From NCBI GenBank assembly GCA_028688275.1, contig JAQTYN010000038.1, positions 1 to 33,798 on the forward strand: 33,798 bases of DNA. Reading direction: 5' to 3'. The translations under genes were made by a program, and so were the position numbers. The DNA comes from Gallionella sp. (GTDB taxonomy: Bacteria > Pseudomonadota > Gammaproteobacteria > Burkholderiales > Gallionellaceae). Within the stretch, counting starts at the first letter, position 1; each line of letters begins with the position of its first letter. This document shows positions 1 to 8,174 of the stretch, piece after piece. The notes beneath the pieces are model-generated. The model saw only the letters and a program-made list of their open reading frames with translations, made no database searches and was not told the origin of the DNA.

Positions 1-105
1 GGCAAACCGCCAAAAGTTGTTATCGTTGCTTGTATGAGAAAGTTGTTAACCATCATGAACTCAATGTTGAAAAATAATACTCCGTGGAATGCAAAATTTG
101 CTTGA
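1..105 (+). CDS. IS110-family transposase, 3' end only
   Basis: The frame beginning at base 1 is open from the window edge to a TGA at 103-105 and encodes about 34 residues. The segment GKPPKVVIVACMRKLL followed by NNTPW matches the conserved C-terminal end of IS110-family (Transposase_20) proteins. These are RuvC-like DEDD transposases that move circular intermediates and, in studied members, use a bridge RNA. Only the last part is visible, so the catalytic residues and the other end of the element lie outside the window. The non-coding stretch 106-191 between this stop and recJ probably holds the right end of the element, but I cannot place its boundary. Confidence 0.85.
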   Translation, partial: GKPPKVVIVACMRKLLTIMNSMLKNNTPWNAKFA

Positions 106-119
106 TTCGGAACACGGTT

Positions 120-144
120 GCTCCCCCAAGTGTGAGAGGGGAGC
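120..144. repeat. REP-like palindrome, copy 1
   Basis: An inverted repeat with arms GCTCCCC (120-126) and GGGGAGC (138-144). It belongs to a family of CTCCCC/GGGGAG hairpins also seen at 195-236, 21744-21831 and 30703-30723. It lies between the transposase end and recJ and could mark the edge of the insertion or act as an RNA hairpin. Confidence 0.6.
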
Positions 145-191
145 CCATGCGTCAGTGTATATGAGCGAATCGCCTTGATAAACCAATACTG

Positions 192-1916
192 TTACTCCCC
201 TCGCCCGTTTACGGGAGAGGGGCTGGGGGAGAGGGCAGCCGTTGATTTAATCATCAACTGCACGCTGCGCCGCCCATTGTATTCATTGACACTGACGGTG
301 TAGCAAGCATGAATCTGCTCAGGCAAAAACGTGGGATCGCCAAACAAAATTGCATCAAAACTCGCACCGTTTTTGCCTAAGCGCAATTTCAAATGTTTTT
401 CGCCCACCACGCGCTGATTTTCCACCACAAAATCATCATCAAACAACGGGGCGGGGAAACCTTGTCCCCAGATTTGTTGTTCCAATTGCTCCACAAACGG
501 CAGGTCGATGTCGTCTAACGAACCATCGCTGTCGATGCGGGCGTGCAAATCGTTTTCGTCCAACAACTCGCGCACCACTTGTTCAAACGCCGCGACAAAC
601 TGGTCGAATCCTGACGCGTCGAGGGTCAAGCCCGCCGCCGCCGCGTGTCCGCCGAATTTTTTAATCAGCGTGGGATGGCGTTTGCTGACTAAATCCAACG
701 CGTCGCGCAGGTGTAAGCCGTTAATCGAACGCCCTGAGCCTTTCAGTTCGTCACCCGACGTGGCGCGGGCGAAGGTGATGACGGGGCGATTAAATTTGTC
801 TTTCAGGCGTGACGCGAGGATGCCGATCACGCCTTGATGCCAAGTGTCGTCGAATAGTACTAAGCTGTATTGGTCTTGCACTTGCACCGTGTCCAACGCC
901 GCCAGCGCGCCGTCCTGCATATCGGATTCAATGGCGCGACGTTCTTGGTTTAGCGCGTCCAACTGCGTGGCGATGCGCGTGGCTTGGGCTTCGTCGTCCG
1001 ACAACAAACACGCGATGCCCAAACTCATGTCGTCCAATCGCCCAGCGGCATTCAAACGTGGGCCGATGGCAAAGCCCAAATCTAGGCTCACCAGCTTCGC
1101 CGCCTGTTTGCGAGCCACTGCCAACAACGCGTTAATTCCCGCGCAACCGCGCCCCGCCCGAATGCGCGCCAAGCCTTGTTGCACCAACACGCGGTTGTTT
1201 TGATCCAACTTCACCACGTCCGCCACCGTACCCAACGCCACCAAATCCAGCAATTCCGCCAATTTTGGCTCAGGCTGGTCGGCAAACGCCCCGCGCGTGC
1301 GCAACTCCGCCCGCAACGCCAACAACACATAAAACATCACCCCCACGCCCGCCAAGTTTTTGCTGGGAAATGCGCAATCAGGCTGGTTGGGATTCACGAT
1401 ACACGCCGCATCGGGCAAGGTGTCGGCGGGCAAATGGTGGTCTGTGACGAACACCCGCATTCCCAGCCGATTCGCCGCCGCTACCCCGTCGATACTGGCG
1501 ATGCCGTTATCCACCGTCAACAAAATATCAGGCTGCGACTGCGCCGCCAACGCCACGATTTCAGGGGTGAGTCCATAGCCATATTCAAAACGATTCGGCA
1601 CCAAAAACGACACCGTAGCCCCAAACGCCAACAACCCGCGCATCGCCACCGAACACGCCGTCGCCCCATCCGCATCGTAATCCGCCACCACGAGGATTTT
1701 TTCCTGTGCCGCAATCGCATCCGCCAATAATCGCGCCATTTCACGGACGTTTTTTAAGCTGTCGAAGGGCAATAAATCATTCAGCGATGTGCCTAATTCC
1801 GAGCTTTGGGTAATCCCCCGCGCCGCAAAAATTCGCGCCAAGGCGGGGGAGTAGCCTGATGAAATTAAATGAGATATTGCGGTTAGAGGGGCGGTGCGGG
1901 GGAGGATGGCGGGCAT
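192..1916 (-). CDS. recJ: Single-stranded-DNA-specific 5'-3' exonuclease RecJ
   Basis: RecJ degrades single-stranded DNA 5' to 3' in the cytoplasm, in RecF-pathway recombination and mismatch repair. Numbering from the upstream TTG at 1937, the DHH-family motifs are DYDADG (86-91), VDNG (about 142) and the DHH triad (166-168). The DHHA1-type GGHAAAAGL motif is near 428. With the ATG start at 1916 the product is 574 residues, close to the usual size of about 577. The TTG at 1937 would add seven residues, and neither start has a strong ribosome binding site. The last dozen or so residues (Ser/Pro-rich, ending VNGRGE) are encoded by a REP-like palindrome, so the native C-terminus was probably replaced or extended by that repeat. 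The gene runs towards the IS110 end and is divergent to the Sel1-like gene. Confidence 0.95.
   Translation of the reverse strand: MPAILPRTAPLTAISHLISSGYSPALARIFAARGITQSSELGTSLNDLLPFDSLKNVREMARLLADAIAAQEKILVVADYDADGATACSVAMRGLLAFGATVSFLVPNRFEYGYGLTPEIVALAAQSQPDILLTVDNGIASIDGVAAANRLGMRVFVTDHHLPADTLPDAACIVNPNQPDCAFPSKNLAGVGVMFYVLLALRAELRTRGAFADQPEPKLAELLDLVALGTVADVVKLDQNNRVLVQQGLARIRAGRGCAGINALLAVARKQAAKLVSLDLGFAIGPRLNAAGRLDDMSLGIACLLSDDEAQATRIATQLDALNQERRAIESDMQDGALAALDTVQVQDQYSLVLFDDTWHQGVIGILASRLKDKFNRPVITFARATSGDELKGSGRSINGLHLRDALDLVSKRHPTLIKKFGGHAAAAGLTLDASGFDQFVAAFEQVVRELLDENDLHARIDSDGSLDDIDLPFVEQLEQQIWGQGFPAPLFDDDFVVENQRVVGEKHLKLRLGKNGASFDAILFGDPTFLPEQIHACYTVSVNEYNGRRSVQLMIKSTAALSPSPSPVNGRGE
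195..236. repeat. REP-like palindrome, copy 2, inside the recJ 3' end
   Basis: The segment has CTCCCCTCGCCCGTTTACGG leading into GAGAGGGG, then a further GGGGGAGAGGG block. It is the same family as the copies at 120, 21744 and 30703. Read on the minus strand it encodes the last residues of RecJ, and the recJ stop codon (TAA, 192-194) is immediately next to it. Confidence 0.75.
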
Positions 1917-1951
1917 GGTGGTTTGGTTGGAGGTCAAGAGGGACGGGAGTT

Positions 1952-1979
1952 TAACCGATTCAGCACAAAATCTCGGTTA
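1952..1979. other. Inverted repeat between recJ and the Sel1-like gene
   Basis: A 7-bp inverted repeat, TAACCGA (1952-1958) and TCGGTTA (1973-1979), sits about 36 bases upstream of the recJ ATG, in the region shared by the two divergent genes. It could be an operator or a chance dyad. I see no convincing promoter boxes beside it. Confidence 0.25.
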
Positions 1980-2111
1980 GAATGCCGTCCGTTATGCAGC
2001 TCATACGGTGATGTATTGCGTTCCAAGCACTGTTTAAAACGCAGTAGGCGAGCGGGCGATAATTCGCCGTTTTAAGTGGATCATTTTCCTAACACCATGC
2101 GGAGAAAAAAC

Positions 2112-3839
2112 GTGATACATGCAGTGCGGTATGAGTATGTAAGAGCTTCTTTGAAGCATTTGCTACATGTAGTAGTCGTGATTTTTTGTTTTTCATTAGC
2201 GACGAACTCTTGTGCAAAAGAGCCGATCAGCTCGGTTGTTGCCAAAGCGATTCGCGCGCAAACACTGGGAGACTACGACGAAGCTATCCGCTTACTCATG
2301 CCCCTGAGCGACCAAGTCGCACCTGATGTGCTGTACCGTCTGGGCTGGTTGATGACACAGGGCGGTAGTGGCGAAAATATAGCACGTGGGGTAGCGATGA
2401 TTGAACGTGCTGCTGCCATGAAATATCCCCCCGCAATGGCTGGCTTGGCTGCAATTTATGGTGATGAACCAGCATCAGGTAAGTCGCGGGAGATGCCCGT
2501 CGATCATGCCAAGTGGAAGGCTTTGATGGAGGAAGCTTCGTCACTTGGGTATTGGCGCGCAAGCAAGGCACTATCGGACGTGTATCTCACAGGGCAGCAC
2601 CAGCTAACTAAAGACGCTAACGAGTCATGTAGATTCGCCGCGCTTGCTGAACAGCAGGACTTCGATGTCGAGTCCACGCATAACAACGTGGCAATATTTG
2701 GTAAGTATTCTGAGCGGGGTTCTCAAATCCACTCGTTGTTGGCTAATTTGTCTCGTTGCTATGAAGTAGGTAGTGGAGGTAAGGTTGATTTAACGCTGGC
2801 GTTTGCTTATTCCTTGCTGAGTGGGTATGACACTACAAAGATAGTTAGCAAACTAAGCCAAGGAGAGAAAGAAGCTGGTATGGTATTTGCAGGCAAGTGG
2901 TTGGAACAACACCCTCAACAGGGTGTGCCAATGCAGTTGCGTCGCGATATTCCTTACGATCCGCATGTGCTGGCCAAACGATTGGCGGCGACCAGCCCAA
3001 TGGTGGCAGCGGTTAAGGTTTCAAATATAGAGGTTTACACAGAGAAAGAAGCAGAAACGATTGCTTTGATTCTGATGTGCGAAATATCTGGCTGGAATTG
3101 GAGTGCATCTCATCCTCAATGGAAATCGACTTATGCTCAAGCATTACAAGATATTCTCAAAGCCAGACGACAATTTATCCAGCAACTGACGGATGATGAA
3201 AAAATGCGCGGTGAAATAACCCCTTATTTCGAGAAGGAATTAACTGTGGGTGAATTGCGGATACTGGTAGCAGTTTATGAAGGAAGGAAAGGGGAGGTAT
3301 TGGCTCGTGCCATTGCCATGATGATGGATATATTTGGCAAGGCTGCACTGAGGATGGCAGAAATGAGGGCGGTAGCCCCGCGCAATGCCGATAGTGCGTT
3401 TAGGGAGTACGCCATGAATTGGCAGGCTCAAAAAGATTCTTTGCCTAGATCACGGGGGAAAGTGCTGGGTGATGCTACGCATTCAATGATTTTGCTCGCT
3501 GATGTTATGCGTGCAATACCGCGTGGGCCAGGCATGTCTTGGGTGGGAGAGATTGGGTTGGCTTTATCAGGTAGAGAGCAAGAATGGATTGAGTTCTGTG
3601 CGCTTGACGGCGGCATGAATGTGCCAGATTATTCCATTGCATCGAAAGAGCAGGAGGTAATCAAAAAATGGATTGGTGCGAGCGGCAAGAACCGTGCTGC
3701 AATGGAGGCATACCAGAAAGAATTGCAGGCAATTAGAGCGCGTGTAGATGAATCGTTGAAGGCATTTTTTATACGAGATGTTGAAGAGGTGAATCGGCAT
3801 CTTCGTGAGAAAAAAGCAAAAAGTGGTGAAAACTATTGA
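2112..3839 (+). CDS. Secreted Sel1/TPR-like repeat protein of unknown function
   Basis: The frame opens at a GTG at 2076 and has an ATG at 2097. The best ribosome binding site, GGAG at 2101-2104, lies seven bases before a GTG at 2112, giving a product of 575 residues. The N-terminus then has basic residues and a hydrophobic run (LLHVVVVIFCFSLATNSCA), which I read as a signal peptide. The cysteine makes a lipoprotein possible, but the residues before it fit a lipobox poorly. After this, helical repeats of Sel1 type can be seen (for example YRLGWLMTQGGSG and the AMIERAAAMKYPPAMAGLAAIYG type pattern) over roughly the first 200 residues. The remainder is helical and unassigned. Proteins of this kind are often periplasmic scaffolds, but no role is evident here. 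It stands alone, divergent from recJ, with the brnT remnant right behind it. Confidence 0.75.
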   Translation: MIHAVRYEYVRASLKHLLHVVVVIFCFSLATNSCAKEPISSVVAKAIRAQTLGDYDEAIRLLMPLSDQVAPDVLYRLGWLMTQGGSGENIARGVAMIERAAAMKYPPAMAGLAAIYGDEPASGKSREMPVDHAKWKALMEEASSLGYWRASKALSDVYLTGQHQLTKDANESCRFAALAEQQDFDVESTHNNVAIFGKYSERGSQIHSLLANLSRCYEVGSGGKVDLTLAFAYSLLSGYDTTKIVSKLSQGEKEAGMVFAGKWLEQHPQQGVPMQLRRDIPYDPHVLAKRLAATSPMVAAVKVSNIEVYTEKEAETIALILMCEISGWNWSASHPQWKSTYAQALQDILKARRQFIQQLTDDEKMRGEITPYFEKELTVGELRILVAVYEGRKGEVLARAIAMMMDIFGKAALRMAEMRAVAPRNADSAFREYAMNWQAQKDSLPRSRGKVLGDATHSMILLADVMRAIPRGPGMSWVGEIGLALSGREQEWIEFCALDGGMNVPDYSIASKEQEVIKKWIGASGKNRAAMEAYQKELQAIRARVDESLKAFFIRDVEEVNRHLREKKAKSGENY

Positions 3840-3920
3840 TCTGGCAATCCGCTTTTTTGCTTGCATCGGTGGTTTGCTGCGCGAAACCATCCTACGAAGA
3901 TTCGCCAATCATCTGCACGC

Positions 3921-4016
3921 GGCGAGGCAACGCGCATTATCAGTTTTCGCCCTGCAAGTGATAAAGAACGTGAGGTTTATGATGACTGGCTCCAAAACGA
4001 ATACGATGAGTCGTGA
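3921..4016 (+). pseudogene. brnT: BrnT-type toxin, C-terminal remnant
   Basis: In the frame starting at 3921 the DNA reads GEATRIISFRPASDKEREVY, then DDWLQNEYDES and a TGA at 4014-4016. This matches the usual C-terminal end of BrnT ribonuclease toxins (RGE..RIIS.R.A...ER..Y). The N-terminal two thirds, expected upstream, are absent. The 80 bases before it carry no BrnT-like sequence in any frame and abut the stop of the Sel1-like gene at 3839. The remnant overlaps the start of brnA, as in intact brnTA operons. It is therefore a deleted toxin gene, and the antitoxin remains without its partner. Confidence 0.8.
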
Positions 4017-4296
4017 CGAAGTGTTGGCGGCGGTGCGCGCCATCCCCGCTAAACAAGATTTTGTTTGGGATGGCAAAACCGAAGACGACCACCCCGCCAC
4101 GGCGGAAGAACTCAACGCCGCGCTCGCTACTTATCGCGCCAAACGCGGTCGCCCTGCTGGCACGAGTACCAAAGAACAAGTCGCCATACGGCTTGACCAC
4201 GACATTCTCGCCACCTTCCGCGCCTCAGGGCGAGGCTGGCAAACCCGCATGAATGACGCGCTGCGCGAGTGGTTAAAAACACATTCGGCGGTGTAA
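3982..4296 (+). CDS. brnA: BrnA family antitoxin, orphan
   Basis: BrnA proteins neutralise the BrnT ribonuclease and repress their own operon through a ribbon-helix-helix domain. The C-terminal part VAIRLDHDILATFRASGRGW followed by QTRMNDALREWL is the BrnA ribbon-helix-helix signature. An RGRPAGTSTK linker precedes it. The start is ATG 3982 (104 residues), six bases after a GAGG at 3972-3975; the adjacent ATG at 3979 is less well spaced, and a later ATG at 4006 is possible. The same frame is open from 3805 but has no sense upstream. The start lies inside the brnT remnant, so translation was once coupled to it. With the toxin destroyed, this antitoxin may persist as a regulator, as protection against a related toxin, or as a gene about to decay. 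Confidence 0.85.
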   Translation: MTGSKTNTMSRDEVLAAVRAIPAKQDFVWDGKTEDDHPATAEELNAALATYRAKRGRPAGTSTKEQVAIRLDHDILATFRASGRGWQTRMNDALREWLKTHSAV

Positions 4297-4300
4297 GTCC

Positions 4301-4375
4301 GTAGGTTGGGTTGAACGCAGTGAAGCCCAACGTTTACCGCGTGGTTGGGCTTCGCTTGCGCTCAACCCAACCTAC
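4301..4375. repeat. Palindromic TAGGTTGGGTTGA repeat, copy 1
   Basis: Outer arms GTAGGTTGGGTTGA (4301-4314) and TCAACCCAACCTAC (4362-4375) are perfect complements. Inner arms GAAGCCCAAC (4322-4331) and GTTGGGCTTC (4343-4352) also pair. The element starts four bases after the brnA stop and would form a long hairpin, so it may end the transcript. A second copy is at 26829-26905. Confidence 0.9.
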
Positions 4376-4418
4376 AAAAAACCGCAATATATTGATTTTA
4401 AAAGATTACAACTAAACC

Positions 4419-5840
4419 ATGCACACCTTCCTCTGGCACGACTACGAAACTTTTGGTAAAAACACCCGCACCGCTCGCCCTGCGCAGTTTGCGGCGATAC
4501 GCACGGATGAAAACTTGAATGAAATCAGTGAACCGTTGGAGTTGTTTTGCCAGCCTGCGCCTGATTTTTTGCCTGAGCCTGAGGCGTGTTTAATCACGGG
4601 GATTACGCCGCAGCAGTGTTTGCGCGTCGGTGTGCCTGAGTATCAATTTGCCGAGCAGATTTTTCAGGCGTTGTCGCAACCGAACACCATCGGTGTGGGC
4701 TATAACACGATTCGTTATGACGATGAAATCACGCGTTTTATGTTTTGGCGCAATTTGATTGAGCCGTATTCGCGGGAGTGGCAAAACGGTTGTGGGCGGT
4801 GGGATTTGATTGATTTGGCTCGCGTGACTTACGCGCTGCGCCCTGAGGGGATTATCTGGCCGCGCAATGAGCTGGGCAATGTGAGTTTTAAATTGACCGC
4901 GTTGACCGAGGCGAACGGGATTGCGCACGAGGCGGCGCATGATGCGGTGTCGGATGTGCGGGCGACCATTGCGTTGGCGAAGTTGTTGCGGGATAAACAG
5001 CCGAAGTTGTTTGATTTTTATTTTAAATTGCGCAGCAAGGATAACGTCAGCGCGGAAATTGGCTTGGGTACGCGCAAGCCGTTTTTGCATCTATCTAGCA
5101 TGTTCCCCGCCGAACGTGCGCACCTTGCCTTGGTGTTCCCGTTGAGTGTGCATCCCACCAACAAGAATGAAGTCATCGTGTGGGATTGCGCGTTTGATCC
5201 CAGCGAGTTGTTTACGCTGGACGCGGCGGCGATACAGCAGCGCATGTTTACCCGCACGGATGATTTGCCCGACGGGGTGACGCGCTTGCCGATTAAAACC
5301 ATCCACATCAATAAATCGCCCGTGGTGATTCGGGATTTGCGGGTGTTGAATGCGGCGGCGCAAGCACGTTGTCAGTTAGATTTGGTGTTAAATCAGCAAT
5401 ATGCAGAAATTTTAGCTAACCGCGTCGGCGAGTTGGATGCGGGGGTTTGGCAGCAAGTGTTTCAACGCGAATTTGATGCAGTGGATGTGGATGAAGCACT
5501 TTATGGCAAAAATTTTATCGGCAACAACGACCGCAATTTGTTGAATCGCTTGCGTAAACTAAATCCTGAAGCCTTGGCAAAAGAACGCCCCCGTTTTACC
5601 GATGCGCGTTTGACGGAATTGCTGTTCCGCTATCGCGCACGGAATTTCCCCGATACCTTGAGCGAAGCAGAGTTTGAAACGTGGCAGACACATTGCGCCG
5701 CCCGTCTGCATGGCGGCGAGGGCGGAGCGTTGAGTTTGGACGCATTCTTTGCACAATTAGAACAACTTGCCCAAAGCGAAGGTGCGAATTTGGCGGTGTT
5801 GCAAGATTTAAGCGACTACGCGCAGATGATTGTGCCGTAG
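4419..5840 (+). CDS. sbcB: Exodeoxyribonuclease I
   Basis: Exonuclease I removes nucleotides from 3' ends of single-stranded DNA in recombination and repair. The N-terminus FLWHDYETFG holds the DEDD exonuclease motif I (Asp8, Glu10). GYNTIRYDDE is motif II, and HDAVSDVRATIALA near residue 173 is motif III. The SH3-like and helical C-terminal domains follow, and the length of 473 residues matches the usual 475. The ATG at 4419 directly precedes the conserved motif, so the start is secure. The gene lies alone between the palindromic repeat and the convergent small secreted-protein gene. Confidence 0.96.
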   Translation: MHTFLWHDYETFGKNTRTARPAQFAAIRTDENLNEISEPLELFCQPAPDFLPEPEACLITGITPQQCLRVGVPEYQFAEQIFQALSQPNTIGVGYNTIRYDDEITRFMFWRNLIEPYSREWQNGCGRWDLIDLARVTYALRPEGIIWPRNELGNVSFKLTALTEANGIAHEAAHDAVSDVRATIALAKLLRDKQPKLFDFYFKLRSKDNVSAEIGLGTRKPFLHLSSMFPAERAHLALVFPLSVHPTNKNEVIVWDCAFDPSELFTLDAAAIQQRMFTRTDDLPDGVTRLPIKTIHINKSPVVIRDLRVLNAAAQARCQLDLVLNQQYAEILANRVGELDAGVWQQVFQREFDAVDVDEALYGKNFIGNNDRNLLNRLRKLNPEALAKERPRFTDARLTELLFRYRARNFPDTLSEAEFETWQTHCAARLHGGEGGALSLDAFFAQLEQLAQSEGANLAVLQDLSDYAQMIVP

Positions 5841-5894
5841 TAAGCAAAATCTACGACATTGGGTGGATACTTTCGCACCCATCCCACCGTTGAT

Positions 5895-6422
5895 TTATAG
5901 CTTGCGTTTATTCATCACGATTTTTTCGACCAGTGTGTCACCCGTGCTATCTTTTTTGTAGAAAATTTTAACATCGTATTTCTTGGCTTTTTCATAAGCA
6001 CTCTCTTCGCGGAATTTCTCCCATATTCCCATCGAGCTAAATGCCATCGAAATCAAACTAAAAATCAGCATACGTGTGGCGGGCATAGGCAAAATTTCTA
6101 CCTTGCCCCCGCCCTCCGCTGATTTGGCTATCCAGCGATCTAATCGGGGTGGAATCGCACTTAAAGAAATATGTCCAGCAATACTAATTTCGACGGACTC
6201 TTTCCCTGCATCTAAGTACTTGAACAACTCAATATCAAATATGCGGGAGTCGAGGAAGGTGACTTTTTCGGGTGGAATGGCAGGGGGCTGAGCAGGGTCT
6301 GCGGGATCAACAGAGGTGTGGGGTGCTACGGGTGCTGCAGTAGAGCTGTCGTCAGCCGCATAAACAGGTGCGCCTAAACTACACATTAAAACAGCGAGTG
6401 AGACGGATGCAAGTTTGTTCAT
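5895..6422 (-). CDS. Small secreted protein of unknown function
   Basis: The longest frame starts at 6479, but the ATG at 6422 has an AAGGG about six bases upstream and begins a clear signal peptide (MNKLASVSLAVLMCSLGAPV, then YA, with cleavage expected before ADD). The product is 175 residues. After a Pro/Ala/Asp-rich linker (about 25-50) comes a mixed domain. It includes a hydrophobic stretch, MLIFSLISMAFSSMGIW, that could be a membrane segment or a buried core, and a basic C-terminus (MNKRKL). I do not recognise the family. It is divergent from the tpsB-tpsA pair with about 155 bases between the starts, so shared regulation or an accessory role in that locus is possible but only inferred. 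Confidence 0.7.
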   Translation of the reverse strand: MNKLASVSLAVLMCSLGAPVYAADDSSTAAPVAPHTSVDPADPAQPPAIPPEKVTFLDSRIFDIELFKYLDAGKESVEISIAGHISLSAIPPRLDRWIAKSAEGGGKVEILPMPATRMLIFSLISMAFSSMGIWEKFREESAYEKAKKYDVKIFYKKDSTGDTLVEKIVMNKRKL

Positions 6423-6577
6423 GGTATGCCCTTTCTGTGAGGTCGTGAAGTGGGATAGAACTGATTGAAACAATAGCATAAATTGTGGTTTATTTTATGG
6501 TATGTGAACTTGTTTAAGGATTAGAATATGGCACATTAGTGGTGATCGTCCCATTTTAGTTCATTAGGGAGTGCGTT

Positions 6578-8161
6578 ATGTTTAAAGGCGTATGTGTCAT
6601 GGTGGTCTTCGTGGCTCAATTGTTTTTAGGGGGAGCTGTCAGTGCGGATCCGCTCAAATTCGATATTGTTGAGTTTACGGTCGAGGGCAATACCTTGTTG
6701 TCTGAGCGTAAAATTCGAATTGCACTTGCCTCGTTTACGGGTAAGGGTCGTGAGATGACCGATGTTAACAAAGCAGCAGATGCGTTACGTGCTTTGTACC
6801 AGCAGGCGGGATATGCTGTGGTGCGGGTGGTTGCTCCCGTACAAACAGTCACCGCTGGCAAGGTGTTGCTTAAAGTGATCGAAGACAAAGTTGCTACGAT
6901 TGTCGTGAAAGGAAATGCCGCCTATTCAGCCGAAAATATTCGTGCAAGCCTACCTGTATTAAAAATAGGTAACAGTCTGAATGCACAACATTTAGAAGCG
7001 GCAATTGCGCTCGCCAATGAAAATGGTGCCAAGCAAGTGGCTGTTAATGTACAACCCGCCGCCACATTAGGAGAGCTGGATACCCGTATTGATGTCAGTG
7101 AGGATAGGGTCTCTAAAATGATGGCATCACTGGATAATACGGGGAGCTTGGCAACGGGCTATGCAAAAATAGGGCTTGCTTACCAACATGCGAATTTGTG
7201 GGATCGAGATCATGCCCTTACTGTGCAATATAACGGCGCACCCGAATTACTCGATAAAATTGGCAGTATCAACGTGGGGTATCACATTCCCTATTATCAA
7301 GATGGCTTGTCCTTAGATTTAATTGCAGCCTATTCCTCTTCTTCCACCCAAAATGGTTCGATTTACTTCGCAGGCAAAGGGACGGTATTCGGTGCTCGTG
7401 TCAATTACGCCTTGACTAGCATAGGGGATATTCGCCATAAGGTGATTGCTGGGTTTGATTACAAAAAGTCTAACAATAGTTTTACGGGATGTGTTGCTCC
7501 CTGCGCCAGTATCACGGAACAACCCTTTAGTTTGGCTTATTACGCTCAAGTTACTCGTCCTGACTTTCAAAGTAGTGGTGGTTTCTCATTGGTATCTAAC
7601 TTGCCAGGGGGCACGCAAAATGGCTCAGTCAATTATCAAGCCGCTCGTGTCGCGACCTCTGGGTCAACGTTGGTTGCAACCCCTAACTGGAGTGCTTTGC
7701 GCATGAATTTGGGCTTAGGGTTTTCCTTACCCAATGATTGGCAGATCCGTGCCATGGGAAATGGGCAGTATTCACGAGATTTGTTAATCCCTGCTGAACA
7801 ATTTGGGGCGGGGGGCGCATTATCGGTTCGGGGTTATCCTGAACGGGTTACAGCGGGAGAAAAGGGCTATGTTGCTAACTTTGAGTTGTACTCGCCCGAT
7901 TTTAATAAATACTTCCCCATTCCAAACGATAGTCTGCGCACGTTGATTTTTTTTGATACCGCGCGCACGACTTTGAATGACCAGCCGCTTTCTCCCCATA
8001 CTTATTTATCCAGCTTAGGGTTAGGTCTCAGAGTCGTACACAATAGAGTTATCAATATCAAATTTGATTTAGGTTGGGCGCAGAAGCGAGTGCCTTATTT
8101 GGGAAGCTTAACCCCGAAAAATGATGTGCGAGGACATTTCGCCATCTCGTTTGTGTTTTAA
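6578..8161 (+). CDS. TpsB: ShlB/FhaC-type two-partner secretion transporter
   Basis: This is an Omp85-superfamily outer-membrane pore that exports the partner TpsA protein. The start ATG 6578 has GGGAG six bases upstream. A signal peptide (MFKGVCVMVVFVAQLFLGGA, cleavage near VSA-DP) precedes two POTRA-like segments: one beginning FDIVEFTVEGNTLLSE, the other VATIVVKGNAAYSAENIRAS. A beta-barrel of about 330 residues follows. The family signature VRGY is at 417-420 (LSVRGYPERV), the loop-6 motif needed for secretion. The protein ends with a terminal Phe (AISFVF), as outer-membrane proteins do, and 527 residues is typical. The stop codon TAA is built into the ribosome binding site of tpsA, so the two genes are an operon. 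Confidence 0.93.
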   Translation: MFKGVCVMVVFVAQLFLGGAVSADPLKFDIVEFTVEGNTLLSERKIRIALASFTGKGREMTDVNKAADALRALYQQAGYAVVRVVAPVQTVTAGKVLLKVIEDKVATIVVKGNAAYSAENIRASLPVLKIGNSLNAQHLEAAIALANENGAKQVAVNVQPAATLGELDTRIDVSEDRVSKMMASLDNTGSLATGYAKIGLAYQHANLWDRDHALTVQYNGAPELLDKIGSINVGYHIPYYQDGLSLDLIAAYSSSSTQNGSIYFAGKGTVFGARVNYALTSIGDIRHKVIAGFDYKKSNNSFTGCVAPCASITEQPFSLAYYAQVTRPDFQSSGGFSLVSNLPGGTQNGSVNYQAARVATSGSTLVATPNWSALRMNLGLGFSLPNDWQIRAMGNGQYSRDLLIPAEQFGAGGALSVRGYPERVTAGEKGYVANFELYSPDFNKYFPIPNDSLRTLIFFDTARTTLNDQPLSPHTYLSSLGLGLRVVHNRVINIKFDLGWAQKRVPYLGSLTPKNDVRGHFAISFVF

Positions 8162-8174
8162 GGAGGTACATCAA

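Noticed and set aside
1176..1730. Plus-strand frame opposite recJ (184 codons)
   Set aside because: Arg/His/Gln-rich shadow of the recJ coding strand without a start signal or recognisable domain.
3805..3978. N-terminal extension of the BrnA frame
   Set aside because: The extra residues match no antitoxin, and the DNA there encodes the BrnT tail in another frame. The ATG near 3982 has the ribosome binding site.
5861..5880. Hairpin between sbcB and the secreted protein gene
   Set aside because: Only a 5-bp stem (GGGTG/CACCC) with a ten-base loop and no T-run, too weak to call a terminator.
8121..8174. Upstream start for tpsA overlapping tpsB
   Set aside because: The overlap encodes no signal peptide. 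The ATG at 8175 has a near-perfect ribosome binding site and a clear signal peptide.
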